From positions 37,736 through 101,735 of the forward strand of contig NZ_QTNQ01000007.1 in the NCBI RefSeq assembly GCF_018424695.1: DNA of 64,000 nucleotides, read 5' to 3'. Shown here one piece after another: positions 18,427 to 27,617 of this stretch. Below the pieces are notes generated by a model, which was given only the letters and a program-made list of their open reading frames with translations, had not been told where the DNA came from and ran no database searches. The translations under genes and the position numbers were made by a program. The DNA comes from Vannielia litorea (GTDB taxonomy: Bacteria > Pseudomonadota > Alphaproteobacteria > Rhodobacterales > Rhodobacteraceae). Positions within the stretch are counted from its first letter, which is position 1; every line of letters begins with the position of its first letter.

Positions 18427-20040
18427 ATGGAAGGCCTGATGATGCACCGTCCGCTGCGGATTGCGGATATTCTGGCCCATGCGGCGCAGGTCTTTCCCGA
18501 TGAGGGGATCGTCTCGGCCCGCACCGAGGGCGACATTCACCGGCAGAGCTATACACAGACCGCGGCCCGCGTGGCGCAGCTTGCGCATGGGCTCATTGCA
18601 GCCGGTGTCAAACCCGGCGACCGCGTGGCGACGCTGGCGTGGAACGGCTATCGGCATTTCGAGCTTTACTACGCGATCAGCGGCATCGGAGCCGTCTGCC
18701 ACACCATCAACCCGCGGCTTTCGGCGGAGCAGATGGGCTATATCGTGGGTCACGCCGAGGACAGTTTGCTGTTCTTCGACACAACTTTCCTGCCGATCAT
18801 CGAGGGCCTCGCGCCGCACTTTCCTCCGGGCCTGCGCTATGTGGCCATGGTGGACGAGGACAAGCAGCCCGAGAGCATGGTGGAGTTGCTGAACTACGAG
18901 GCGATGCTGGCTGGTCAGCCGGAATGCTACGATTGGCCGGAGTTCGACGAAAACACCGCCGCCGCGCTTTGCTACACCTCGGGCACCACAGGCAACCCCA
19001 AGGGCACGCTCTACTCGCACCGCTCCACGGTGCTGCATGCGCTCTGCACCGCGATCAGCCTGCCCAAGGTTCTGCGCGAGGGCAGCCGGATTTTGCCGGT
19101 GGTGCCGCTCTTTCACGTCAACGCATGGGGCCTGCCTTACTCGGCCCCGCTCACCGGCGCCTCGCTTATCATGCCCGGTCCGGGGCTGGACGGGCCTTCG
19201 CTGTTCAAGCTGATGGACGCCGAGAAGGTCTACTCGGCCTGGGGTGTGCCGACGGTCTGGCTGGGTCTGCAACAGGAGATCTCCGCGCAGGGGCGGCTGA
19301 CAGAGGGGTTCGGCCACCTTGTGGTGGGTGGCTCCGCCGCGCCACGGGCGATGATCGAGGCCTTCGAGAACAAGGGCGTGGATGTGTGCCACGCCTGGGG
19401 AATGACCGAGATGAGCCCGATCGGCACGGTGGGCAACCTGCCCCCGTCCATGGCGGATGCACCGCTTTCGGAGAAGCTCGACATCAAGCAGAAGCAGGGG
19501 CGGCGGGCCTTTGGCGTGGATATGAAGCTCGTCGGAGAGGATGGCAGCCCGCAGCCGCAGGACGGCACGGCGGAGGGCGAGCTGTTTGTGCGGGGCAACA
19601 CCATCGCAGCGGGCTATTACAACAACGCCGAGGCCAGCACGGCGGCAATCGACGGCGACGGCTGGTTCAGCACCGGGGATATCGCGAAGATCACGCCCGA
19701 CGGGCTGCTCTCGATCACCGACCGGAGCAAGGACCTCATCAAGTCGGGCGGCGAGTGGATATCCTCCATCGACATGGAGAATGTGGTGATGGGTCACCCG
19801 GGCGTGGCCAATTGCGCTGCCATCGCCGTGCCGCACGAAAAATGGGGCGAGCGGCCGATGCTGGTGGTGGTGCCCAAGGGCGAGGCCCCTGCCCCCGAAG
19901 CGCTGCGCGACGTGCTGGCGCCGCATTTCGCCAGCTGGCAGTTGCCCGACGAAATTCTCTTCGTCGAGGAGCTGCCGCTGACGGCGACAGGCAAGGTCTC
20001 CAAGCTCACGCTGCGCCGAAAATATGCGAGCGCGGAATGA
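18427..20040 (+). CDS. AMP-forming acyl-CoA synthetase (medium/long-chain type)
   Basis: This 537-residue ANL-superfamily enzyme shows the phosphate-binding motif [17 protein letters not shown] near residue 182, the GMTEMSPIG and WFSTGDI adenylate motifs, the hinge [15 protein letters not shown], and the catalytic lysine in [13 protein letters not shown] near the end. It activates a carboxylic acid to its CoA ester and is the natural entry enzyme for the degradation genes on its left. The ATG at 18427 is preceded by AGGGAGGA. The REP-like hairpin upstream may separate it from the SDR transcript. Confidence 0.94.
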   Translation: MEGLMMHRPLRIADILAHAAQVFPDEGIVSARTEGDIHRQSYTQTAARVAQLAHGLIAAGVKPGDRVATLAWNGYRHFELYYAISGIGAVCHTINPRLSAEQMGYIVGHAEDSLLFFDTTFLPIIEGLAPHFPPGLRYVAMVDEDKQPESMVELLNYEAMLAGQPECYDWPEFDENTAAALCYTSGTTGNPKGTLYSHRSTVLHALCTAISLPKVLREGSRILPVVPLFHVNAWGLPYSAPLTGASLIMPGPGLDGPSLFKLMDAEKVYSAWGVPTVWLGLQQEISAQGRLTEGFGHLVVGGSAAPRAMIEAFENKGVDVCHAWGMTEMSPIGTVGNLPPSMADAPLSEKLDIKQKQGRRAFGVDMKLVGEDGSPQPQDGTAEGELFVRGNTIAAGYYNNAEASTAAIDGDGWFSTGDIAKITPDGLLSITDRSKDLIKSGGEWISSIDMENVVMGHPGVANCAAIAVPHEKWGERPMLVVVPKGEAPAPEALRDVLAPHFASWQLPDEILFVEELPLTATGKVSKLTLRRKYASAE

Positions 20041-20126
20041 CCTCTGCGTGAAAAAACGCACAAAGCTCTTGGGTTTTCAGCCTGTTTTGGGCACATTCGC
20101 GGAAAATCGCCCAAGGTTCGAGTGAC

Positions 20127-20759
20127 ATGAAAAGAAGAGACTTCCTTGCCGGCAGCGCCGCGCTGACGGCTGGCTTTGTGGCCGGAGCCCCGGCCCTGGC
20201 CTATGACGAAACCCTCAAGCCCTATGGGCTGCCGGTGCATTTGCTTCCGCATTATGTGAATGTTTCCAAGGACTTGGCCCCGCAGGAGATTCACGTGAGC
20301 CCGAGCCGCTTTGCGCTCTTCCTTACGCTGGGGGGCGGTCGCGCCATTCGTTACACCTGCGGTATTGGCCGCCCTGGGCTTTATGAGCCCGGCACCTTCT
20401 TTGTGGGCGCGCGCAAGCAGTGGCCGGCGTGGACGCCGACACCCGAGATGATCGAGCGTGATCCGGCCTCCTACAAGAAATTCGAAGACGGCATGCCCGG
20501 CGGCCCGAACAACCCGCTTGGCGCCCGCGCGATCTACCTTTTCAAGCCGCAGATCGGAGACACATTCTTGCGGATTCACGGCACCAACGACCCGCGCACC
20601 ATTGGCAAGCGCGTGTCCAACGGTTGCGCGCGTCTGGTCAACAACCAGATCGTCCACCTCTACCGCCGCACGCCGATGAACGCGAAGGTGGTGCTCTACC
20701 CGGCCGCCGAGAATGGCGGTGTTGATCTTTCAACGGAGCCGCAGGTAACGCGAAGCTGA
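20127..20759 (+). CDS. L,D-transpeptidase (YkuD domain)
   Basis: This 210-residue exported protein starts with a twin-arginine-like signal (KRRDFLAGSAALTAGF). The YkuD catalytic region is complete: RIHGTNDPRTIGK near residue 150 and SNGCARLVN with the nucleophilic cysteine near residue 167. It cross-links or attaches peptidoglycan stem peptides in the periplasm (3-3 links or protein anchoring). It is monocistronic, with a stem-loop after its stop. Similar single-domain YkuD proteins with Tat-like signals are common in Rhodobacterales. Confidence 0.93.
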   Translation: MKRRDFLAGSAALTAGFVAGAPALAYDETLKPYGLPVHLLPHYVNVSKDLAPQEIHVSPSRFALFLTLGGGRAIRYTCGIGRPGLYEPGTFFVGARKQWPAWTPTPEMIERDPASYKKFEDGMPGGPNNPLGARAIYLFKPQIGDTFLRIHGTNDPRTIGKRVSNGCARLVNNQIVHLYRRTPMNAKVVLYPAAENGGVDLSTEPQVTRS

Positions 20760-20782
20760 GCTTGCCGCAACAGGCTGGCACA

Positions 20783-20810
20783 CGCCCGCACCCTCCCCGA
20801 GGGGCGGGCG
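20783..20810 (+). terminator. Stem-loop terminator after the L,D-transpeptidase gene
   Basis: CGCCCGC-A-CCCTC / GAGGG-GCGGGCG forms a 12-bp stem with one bulged A and a CCC loop, 24 bases after the stop codon. The T-run after it is poor. The rest of the gap to 21106 holds nothing I can identify; a small open frame there has no ribosome site or recognisable domain. Confidence 0.6.
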
Positions 20811-21106
20811 CGTTGCCGTTATGAGGGCCCTTACAGGCCTTTCGCGGAATCCACCTCTTCAAAGGGCGACGTCTGGTTTTGACGAAAGCACGTGTCGCGC
20901 TTCGGTGGCGATGGCGAGTTCTACCGCTTGAGTTTCACGAGCCTGCCCATCCGGCACAACGAAACGTCGGCCCGCCCCCCGCCATCGCAGCCGTGGCCCC
21001 GTGGCCGTTCAATGACATTGGCGAGCAGCCAGCCTGCACTCCAGGGGGCTTGCGCCGTGTGCAGTGTTAGGGGCTCCGACCGCAAAGGCCGAGGCTGCGC
21101 TGTGCT

Positions 21107-23866
21107 TCAGGTCGCGGGGGAATGCGTGAAGGTCACCATCATGACCTCGAACGGAAGCAGCCCGAACTCCAGCTCGGTTCCATCGAATGTGTAGTCGGTC
21201 AACTCGGCACGAACGTCGTGCTCGTTCAGGTAGTAGGGGCGGCCGTCAATCAGCACGTAGTCGGACTCCGTGAAGCCGGAGCCATAGACGAAGTGCACGC
21301 CGTCCGAGCTGATCGGCGAGCGATCCATTCCGATCTTCACGCCGGAGACATCGGCCGCCTCGGGCACAAACTCCGAAAAGTCGATGTCGAGGTCCATTTC
21401 CTCCGGCACGCGCGAGATCACGAAGACCACCGTCTTGTCGTCATCCTGCCAGACGTTGATCTCAACCGCGCCATCATCACCGGCGAACTCGGCCTCCATC
21501 AGTTCCATTCCGATGAGCGTGTCTTCCATGAGGTCGAAGGTGGCGCCACGGATGGTGCTGACAATGCGCCCCTCGTCGTCGAGGATCGGCTCGGCGCGTG
21601 GCCCGCCCACGAGGTCGCTATCGGTGTTGTGCTGAGCGGGCCAGACGTGGGCCGCGTCGGCGCCAAGCTCTTGCAGGTTCTCGAACTGCTCGACCATCAC
21701 ACCTCCGGAGCGGATGCCGCTCTCCTCATAGTTGCTGGTCCGGACGTTCCACTCCGTAACCCAGAGGTCGAGTTCCTTGTCGAAGGCCTCATCCCACACC
21801 CGGTATTCCTGGGCGATGTAGTTTGTTTCCGCTGCATTGTCGGCGAAGATGAGGTCGTCCTGGCGGTAGTAGTAATGCTCGATGACGCCGTCGATGGCAT
21901 CGCGGGCGCCATCCTCGAGGCCGTCGATGATCGCCTGGTTGGCCGCTTCCAGGCGCACCGACCAGGGCCGATCATCCCGGCTGGTGTGAAAATCGGAGCC
22001 GGTGTTGGGCACGCCCATCTGAACGAGGATGTCCGGCTGTGCGTCGTCGGTCAGCCCGCCTGCGGCAAAGCCGTCGGCCAGGGCGTTTGCGGCAATGTTG
22101 GCCTTGGCCCCATACTCGGCTTCGCCCATGTAGCCCCAGTATTCATTGCCGATCTCTACCGCTTCGACAACGTCACCATACTCTTCTGCGATCGCCGTGG
22201 CCCAGGCTTCGATCTCATCTCCGAACGCTTCGTAATCTTCCAGCGTCAGAAACTTGGTTGGGATGACGAGCGTCACCTGGCGGGCGTCGGAAAAATCTCC
22301 GTCCCCGTCGGGGTCACGCGCCCAGTCCAGAAAGTCGGTGAGCTCAGGTCGCAGCTCGGGCATGCCGTTCTGACCGGGCGACATCTCGACGACATTCAGA
22401 AAGTTCTCGCCGTCCACGGCCATCTCATTGCCGTCACCGCGCCCGGCCGGGAAGCGAAGGAGCTCTACACCCAGCTCGTCTATGGCGCTCATGAAGGTTT
22501 CGAGCGCCGCGCCGCCCTCGGTGTTGATGTTGAAGACGGCGTTGCCACCGAACAGTTGGTCGGTGACGACTTCGCCCGTTTCCTCGAGCGATTGCAGGGT
22601 CAGGTCGAGCTCCAGCGTCTCGTCGGATGGTTGGGAGGGCTGTTGCACGCCCGGCAGTGGCAGCGGCTGTTCGGGCTTTGCCACGCTGTCGGTTGCGAAA
22701 TTTCCAACCCAGGTGGAGGTCGCGCCAAGCTCGTCGGGGTCGATGTCGAGCACCACGCCCACCGTCACGCCCTCGTAGATAAGGGCGGCGCCCGGGCCGT
22801 CTTCGTAGCGGCCCACCACAAGGTTTTTGGCGACCTCCGCCGCGGAGAGCGGGTCGCCCCCCGGCGCCACCAGCGTGATGGTCTCGGGCAGGCCATCTTC
22901 CGACGCCAGCTCGTATCCGTGGATCATGACCGGGTCGCCTCCCTCGGGCGGCGGAACGACGATCTCGTAGCTGTCGCGCCCTTCGAGGCCGATCAGCAGA
23001 TCGCCCTCGTCGCCGCGCAGCGTATCCCAGCCTTCTCCGCCGATGAGGATATCGGCCATCGCGGGATCGTTGCCCGCATCAGGGGCTTCGAGATAATCGT
23101 CGCCGGCCCGCCCGTCGATGATATCCGCCCCACCCCACCCACGGATCACGTCATCCTGCGGCGTGCTTTGCAGATTGTCGTTGCCGGTGGTGCCGCGGAA
23201 GATTTCGCCCTCGCCGGTCGCCTCTTCATGGTGAGGTTGAAAGTTGCCCAGCCAGGACGTGTTGTAGAACAGGTCTCGGGCTTCCTGGTTCTCGAAGACG
23301 GCCACGACCTCGCCCTGCACGTAGAAGGCGGCACCCGCGCCACCGGGCAAATCGCCGATCCCTGCGGCCAGGCTGCCGTCGAAGAAGGCCTCACGCGGAA
23401 TGACCGCGCCGTTCTCATCGACGAAGATGACCCTGTCGGCATCCTCGATGTCGCTCTCGGCGGAGAAATCCAGATCTGTAATGACGACGGGGCCATCCGC
23501 GCCCGCCGTGATCGGCACGTAGATCCGATCACCGCCCTCGCCTCCGGTGACGGTATCGCCGCTGTCGGCCCAGATCCGGTCGTCCCCTTCCCCGCCGAAG
23601 ATCGTGTCGCCACCGTCCGGCACGTCATCGAGGGCAGAGAGCAGATCCGGCCCCGGGCCGCCGGTGAGCGTTTCCGCCTCACCGCTGTCGTCCTTTTCCA
23701 GCAAGGGATGCGTGTCTTCGGCTGCGGCGCCCACGTCGACCACATCCGTCGGTTCTTCCGGATCCTTCACCGGCTCCCGGTCGCCGTCATCATCGGAACT
23801 GCTGCTGCCGCCCCCGACTGCCAGCCCCAGGAAACCTATCAATAGTGCAATCAGACCTGCCGACAT
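21107..23866 (-). CDS. RTX calcium-binding / glycoside hydrolase-like exported protein
   Basis: This 919-residue acidic protein starts with a membrane/signal segment (about residues 4-20, LIALLIGFLGLAVGGG) and an Asp/Ser/Glu-rich linker. It has RTX-type nonapeptide repeats at about residues 70-270 (GGEGDDRIW, GWGGADIIDGRAGDDYL). The C-terminal two thirds contain a clan GH-A-like barrel: the acid/base motif VEIGNEYWG near residue 574 and the nucleophile-type VTEWNV near residue 705. It is likely a surface-anchored or secreted polysaccharide hydrolase of arabinofuranosidase-like architecture; the exact family is uncertain. The start at 23866 precedes the hydrophobic segment; a TTG 60 bases upstream would add an unlikely N-terminus. 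It stands alone, downstream of the tRNA-Ser gene. Confidence 0.82.
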   Translation of the reverse strand: MSAGLIALLIGFLGLAVGGGSSSSDDDGDREPVKDPEEPTDVVDVGAAAEDTHPLLEKDDSGEAETLTGGPGPDLLSALDDVPDGGDTIFGGEGDDRIWADSGDTVTGGEGGDRIYVPITAGADGPVVITDLDFSAESDIEDADRVIFVDENGAVIPREAFFDGSLAAGIGDLPGGAGAAFYVQGEVVAVFENQEARDLFYNTSWLGNFQPHHEEATGEGEIFRGTTGNDNLQSTPQDDVIRGWGGADIIDGRAGDDYLEAPDAGNDPAMADILIGGEGWDTLRGDEGDLLIGLEGRDSYEIVVPPPEGGDPVMIHGYELASEDGLPETITLVAPGGDPLSAAEVAKNLVVGRYEDGPGAALIYEGVTVGVVLDIDPDELGATSTWVGNFATDSVAKPEQPLPLPGVQQPSQPSDETLELDLTLQSLEETGEVVTDQLFGGNAVFNINTEGGAALETFMSAIDELGVELLRFPAGRGDGNEMAVDGENFLNVVEMSPGQNGMPELRPELTDFLDWARDPDGDGDFSDARQVTLVIPTKFLTLEDYEAFGDEIEAWATAIAEEYGDVVEAVEIGNEYWGYMGEAEYGAKANIAANALADGFAAGGLTDDAQPDILVQMGVPNTGSDFHTSRDDRPWSVRLEAANQAIIDGLEDGARDAIDGVIEHYYYRQDDLIFADNAAETNYIAQEYRVWDEAFDKELDLWVTEWNVRTSNYEESGIRSGGVMVEQFENLQELGADAAHVWPAQHNTDSDLVGGPRAEPILDDEGRIVSTIRGATFDLMEDTLIGMELMEAEFAGDDGAVEINVWQDDDKTVVFVISRVPEEMDLDIDFSEFVPEAADVSGVKIGMDRSPISSDGVHFVYGSGFTESDYVLIDGRPYYLNEHDVRAELTDYTFDGTELEFGLLPFEVMMVTFTHSPAT

Positions 23867-24137
23867 CCTGTGCGCCCCCACGCAACAATGCCTCTGAAGC
23901 GCAGAAACAGCCCGGCGCGCAATCAAGCGTAACTATTTGACCGGAAACAATGAGGCCGGGAGGCCCTCACTGTCTCTGGAGCGACGAGTTTCTCCGCCCG
24001 GAGAACAGGCTTTTTGTTTTCCGAAGTTCAGGACGCGCTTGGAAGCGTACCCTTGGCGCGGTCGGTGAAACGGGATCACCTGACGAGTCATTGGAGATCG
24101 CCCGACGCGGGCGGCGCAGATCACCGAAACGGCGAGC

Positions 24138-24227
24138 TGGCGGAAGCGGTGGGATTCGAACCCACGAACGAGTTTCCCCGTTGCTGGTTTTCAAGACCAG
24201 TGCCTTCAACCACTCGGCCACGCTTCC
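24138..24227 (-). tRNA. tRNA-Ser (anticodon UGA)
   Basis: A 90-nt class II tRNA can be folded on the minus strand. The acceptor stem is GGAAGCG/CGCTTCC with discriminator G and encoded CCA. The anticodon stem-loop has TGA at 24193-24191, the variable arm is long as expected for serine, and the T-loop is GGTTCGAATCC. Confidence 0.95.
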
Positions 24228-24456
24228 GCTTGGCCCGCCTGCGCGCTGCGGTTCGGGCCGCGGCCCAGAAACCCCGGTGGCGCGAAAAAGGCAACACCCC
24301 TCACGCCGATTTTTGGTGCAGCCCCTCAAGGCGGGTTTGCATGAGCCGCACACCTATGTATTGTGACACCTGAGAGCAGTTCAGCCGGGCAAACCGGCGG
24401 CAAACAATGCCACGGCGGGCAAAGACCCGACCAAAAGGCGGACAAAGGGGCGAAGC

Positions 24457-25554
24457 ATGGGCAAGGGCAAACTCCTTCATGTAGGTGTGATTTCGGTGTC
24501 GGTACTGGCATTGGCAGCCTGTGAAGACGGGGCAGGACTGAATTTCGGGGGCAAGAAAGCCGATGGACCGGCAACGGCGGCCGTGGATCGGCCCGCGACC
24601 ACCAAGCTGGTGGAACGCGACGTTGAAGCGCCCGAAGTGTTCTCGAAGAACGAAGACGGCCTGTGGGATGGGCGCCCTTCCCTGGGGGGCGTCTGGATCG
24701 CCCACCCCGATGTGAAAGAGCCCGAGCGGGTCATCATCCGCAACGAGACGAACGGCAAGTTCGTGATCGGCGCGCTGTTCAAGCGCGAGCGCGAGAACCC
24801 CGGGCCAAAGCTTCAGGTTTCGTCCGATGCGGCCAATGCGCTGGGGGTTCTACCCGGCGCGCCGACCAAGCTGGACGTTGTGGCGCTGGTCCGCGAGGAA
24901 GTGCCCGAAGCGGCCCCGGCGGCGGCCCCCGCCGCGACAGAGGCCGACGCGATTGCGGCGCCCGAGGCAATTGAGCAGAAATCTCTGGACGCGCCGCTGG
25001 CCTCGGCCGAGGCCGCGATTGCGCGCGCCGAGGGCACCGGAGACGCCAGCGCAGACACCGAAGCTGGCACGCCCGCAGTGGAGACGGCGAGTGCGGCAGC
25101 AGCAGCCGAACCGAAGGCCAAGAAAGGCTTCTGGCAACGGCTGCGGGGCAAGAAGGCCCGCCGCGCCAAGGCAGATGCCACTATTTCTGCAGCCGCGGAT
25201 GCGGCGCCGCCCGTTGCGCCCTCCGGTGTCGCCACGCCGGAGATCTCCGCGGCTCCGCTGGCTCCAACAGCTGCTGCGGCAACGAGCGCAGCGCCCAAGG
25301 CCGCTGGCCCAAAGCCTTCGGGTGGCAAGAACTACGTTCAGATCGGGATCTTCTCGGTCGAGGACAACGCGAACCGGACCGCAGCCGAGATGCGCAAGTC
25401 GGGTGTGGTCCCCACCGTCTTCGAGCAGAAGAGCGCCGGGAAGACCTTCTGGCGCGTTGTGATCGGCCCTGCGCATAGTGCCGCCGATCGCGATGCTCTT
25501 CTCAAAAAAGTTAAGGCGATGGGCTTTCAGGACGCGTATTTTGTGACGAACTGA
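24457..25554 (+). CDS. SPOR-domain lipoprotein
   Basis: This 365-residue protein has a lipoprotein signal peptide ending in LALAAC (lipid-modified Cys22). A globular N-terminal part is followed by a long Ala/Pro/Glu-rich low-complexity linker (about residues 150-285). The C-terminal SPOR domain starts around GGKNYVQIGIFSVEDN and binds denuded peptidoglycan at division sites. It lies directly upstream of a D-Ala-D-Ala carboxypeptidase, which agrees with a septal cell-wall role. A GC stem-loop separates the two. Confidence 0.9.
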   Translation: MGKGKLLHVGVISVSVLALAACEDGAGLNFGGKKADGPATAAVDRPATTKLVERDVEAPEVFSKNEDGLWDGRPSLGGVWIAHPDVKEPERVIIRNETNGKFVIGALFKRERENPGPKLQVSSDAANALGVLPGAPTKLDVVALVREEVPEAAPAAAPAATEADAIAAPEAIEQKSLDAPLASAEAAIARAEGTGDASADTEAGTPAVETASAAAAAEPKAKKGFWQRLRGKKARRAKADATISAAADAAPPVAPSGVATPEISAAPLAPTAAAATSAAPKAAGPKPSGGKNYVQIGIFSVEDNANRTAAEMRKSGVVPTVFEQKSAGKTFWRVVIGPAHSAADRDALLKKVKAMGFQDAYFVTN

Positions 25555-25594
25555 GGCGGGACTCAGCCAGAACGCCATTCCCGCCCTGCACCAC

Positions 25595-25616
25595 CCCCGG
25601 CGGCTCTGCGCCGGGG
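25595..25616 (+). terminator. Stem-loop between SPOR lipoprotein and carboxypeptidase genes
   Basis: CCCCGGCG / CGCCGGGG forms an 8-bp perfect stem with a GCTCTG loop. No T-run follows, so it could be an attenuator or mRNA-stabilising hairpin rather than a true terminator. Confidence 0.45.
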
Positions 25617-25642
25617 CCGGACAGGAAAGGACTTCCGCCCCC

Positions 25643-26794
25643 ATGCTTCGGCTCATCGCCTTCGCACTCTTCATTGCCACCGCCGCGAGCAACGCCGCCG
25701 CCGCCTTCGAGACCCGTGCCACCTCGGCCTGGGTCGTCGATGAGACGACGGGCACCGTGCTGCTCTCCAAGAATGCCGACACCCCGCTGCCCCCGGCTTC
25801 GATGTCGAAACTGATGACGCTGAACATGCTGTTCGAAGCGCTGCGCGATGGCCGGGTGACGCTGGATACGACCTTTACCGTGAGTGATCGCGCCAAGAAC
25901 ATGGGCGGCTCCTCGATGTTTCTCAACACCACCGACCGGCCCAAGGTGGAAGACCTCATCAAGGGTATCATCGTGCAATCGGGCAATGACGCCTGCGTGG
26001 TGGTGGCCGAGGGGCTGGCGGGCACGGAAGACGGCTTTGCGCGGCTGATGAACGAGCGTGCGCGCGACCTTGGCATGGAAAACTCGACCTTTGCCAATGC
26101 CAGTGGCTGGCCCAACCCCAACCAGCGCATGTCGATGCACGACCTTGGCATCCTCGCGCTGCGGCTCATCCGCGAGTTTCCCGAATACTACGGCTACTTC
26201 GGGATGGAGAGCTTCGAGTTCGACGGGCGGGTGCCCACCAACCACAACAACCGCAACCCGCTGCTGAAGCTCGGGATCGGTGCTGACGGGCTCAAGACCG
26301 GCCACACGACAGAGGCGGGCTACGGCCTTGTGGGCTCGGCCAAACAGGGCAACCGGCGGATCGTCTTTGTCGTCACGGGCTTGCCCTCGGAGGATGCGCG
26401 CAGGCAGGAGGCGATCAACATCGTCAACTGGGCGTTCCGCCAGTTCGTGCAGAAGACCGTTGCCGAAGAGGGCACCCGGGTGGCCGAGGCGCCGGTGTGG
26501 CTGGGCGCAGAGCCGCGCGTGGGCCTCGTGCTGGCCGATGATCTCGATGTGTTGATGCCTGCGCTGGCGCAGGACAAGGTGAAGGCGGAGGTCAGCTACG
26601 AGGGCCCGCTTCGGGCGCCCGTGGCCGCGGGTGACGAGGTGGCCCAGCTGACCGTGAGCCTGCCCGACATGGAAGCCATCACCGTGCCGCTGGTGGCAGA
26701 GCGCGACATCCCGCGCGGCGGCTTTCTGCCTCGCCTGAAAACAGCCGCGGGTGTGCTGATGAAGCAGTTCGCCAGCCAGGCGGCGCCGCAGTAG
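25643..26794 (+). CDS. D-alanyl-D-alanine carboxypeptidase (PBP5/6 family)
   Basis: This 383-residue penicillin-binding protein has a Sec signal peptide (about residues 1-21) and all three active-site motifs: SMSK near residue 53, SGN near 113 and KTG near 218. A C-terminal beta domain and an amphipathic tail (FLPRLKTAAGVLMKQFAS) for membrane attachment follow, as in DacA/DacC. It trims the terminal D-Ala of peptidoglycan stem peptides in the periplasm. Confidence 0.94.
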   Translation: MLRLIAFALFIATAASNAAAAFETRATSAWVVDETTGTVLLSKNADTPLPPASMSKLMTLNMLFEALRDGRVTLDTTFTVSDRAKNMGGSSMFLNTTDRPKVEDLIKGIIVQSGNDACVVVAEGLAGTEDGFARLMNERARDLGMENSTFANASGWPNPNQRMSMHDLGILALRLIREFPEYYGYFGMESFEFDGRVPTNHNNRNPLLKLGIGADGLKTGHTTEAGYGLVGSAKQGNRRIVFVVTGLPSEDARRQEAINIVNWAFRQFVQKTVAEEGTRVAEAPVWLGAEPRVGLVLADDLDVLMPALAQDKVKAEVSYEGPLRAPVAAGDEVAQLTVSLPDMEAITVPLVAERDIPRGGFLPRLKTAAGVLMKQFASQAAPQ

Positions 26795-26904
26795 GCAGAG
26801 GCATCCGGCAGGTCGGGCGGCCCCCCGCGGGGCGCGTCGCCCTCACATCGCGGCGGGATGTCTCCGAGGGCGAGAATGTGCGGGGCCACCCTGCCCCTCA
26901 TTGC

Positions 26905-26928
26905 TCTTCAAATATCCCCGCCGGAGGC
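26905..26928. repeat. Possible recurrent Rhodobacterales intergenic element
   Basis: The string TCTTCAAATATCCCCGCCGG and the following AGGC resemble an element often seen between genes in Rhodobacteraceae genomes (from memory, not searched). Only one copy is in this window, between the carboxypeptidase and thymidylate kinase genes. Confidence 0.35.
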
Positions 26929-26987
26929 CTCACGTCTCTTTGGGCGAGCGGTTTGCGCCCGCCAGAACCTCGGTATAACGTCCGCCC

Positions 26988-27617
26988 ATGACACAGCCGC
27001 AGGGCCTTTTCATCACCTTCGAGGGCATTGATGGCGCCGGGAAATCCACCCAGGCGCGGGCGCTTGGCGCGTGGTGTGAGGCCGGGGGCCGCGAGGTCGT
27101 GCTGACGCGTGAGCCCGGCGGTTCGGCGGGGGCCGAAGAGATCCGTCGGCTGCTGGTGGAGGGCGCCCCCGACAGGTGGTCTGGCGAGACCGAGACGCTG
27201 CTGTTCACGGCTGCGCGGCGCGATCATCTGGAGCGGGTGATTGCCCCGGCGCTCGAGGCCGGGAAGGTTGTGATCTGCGACCGTTTTGCCGACTCCACCC
27301 GCGTTTATCAGGGCGCGGCACGGGGGGAGTTGCGTGCGTTTGTCGACACGTTGCATGCGCTCGCGATCCAGCGCGAACCCGACCTCACACTCATCTTGGA
27401 CATGGATCCGGAGGTGGCGCTTTCGCGCGGGTTGGCGCGGCGCTCGGGCGAGGACCGGTTCGAGGAAGAGGGGCTGGCCTTTCAGCAGAAGCTCCGGGCC
27501 GGGTTTCTGGCCCTTGCGGAGGCCGAGCCGGGACGCTGTCGGTTGATCGACGCGGGCCGCGCGCCTGAGGCCATCACCGCCGATGTCATCGCCTGCGCGC
27601 AGGAGGCCCTGCGATGA
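26988..27617 (+). CDS. tmk: Thymidylate kinase
   Basis: This 209-residue kinase has the P-loop FEGIDGAGKST near residues 9-19, the DR(Y/F) motif in CDRFADSTRVYQG, and a lid region rich in arginine (SRGLARRSGEDRFEEEG). It phosphorylates dTMP to dTDP in DNA precursor synthesis. It overlaps holB by ATGA, a gene pair conserved in many bacteria. Confidence 0.96.
   Translation: MTQPQGLFITFEGIDGAGKSTQARALGAWCEAGGREVVLTREPGGSAGAEEIRRLLVEGAPDRWSGETETLLFTAARRDHLERVIAPALEAGKVVICDRFADSTRVYQGAARGELRAFVDTLHALAIQREPDLTLILDMDPEVALSRGLARRSGEDRFEEEGLAFQQKLRAGFLALAEAEPGRCRLIDAGRAPEAITADVIACAQEALR

Noticed and set aside
20045..20060. Small hairpin TGCGT-GAAAAA-ACGCA after the CoA ligase
   Set aside because: The stem is only 5 bp; too weak to call a terminator.
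20892..21194. Small open frame in the gap after the L,D-transpeptidase gene
   Set aside because: No ribosome site, odd composition, overlaps the end of the RTX gene on the other strand, and no recognisable domain.
23999..24023. Hairpin CGGAGAACA/TGTTTTCCG as terminator of the tRNA-Ser gene
   Set aside because: It is more than 110 bases from the tRNA 3-prime end and lacks a T-run in that direction.
24138..24227. tRNA-Ser as the attachment site of an integrated island
   Set aside because: I saw no integrase and no second copy of the tRNA 3-prime end in the window; the idea is only kept as context for the RTX gene.
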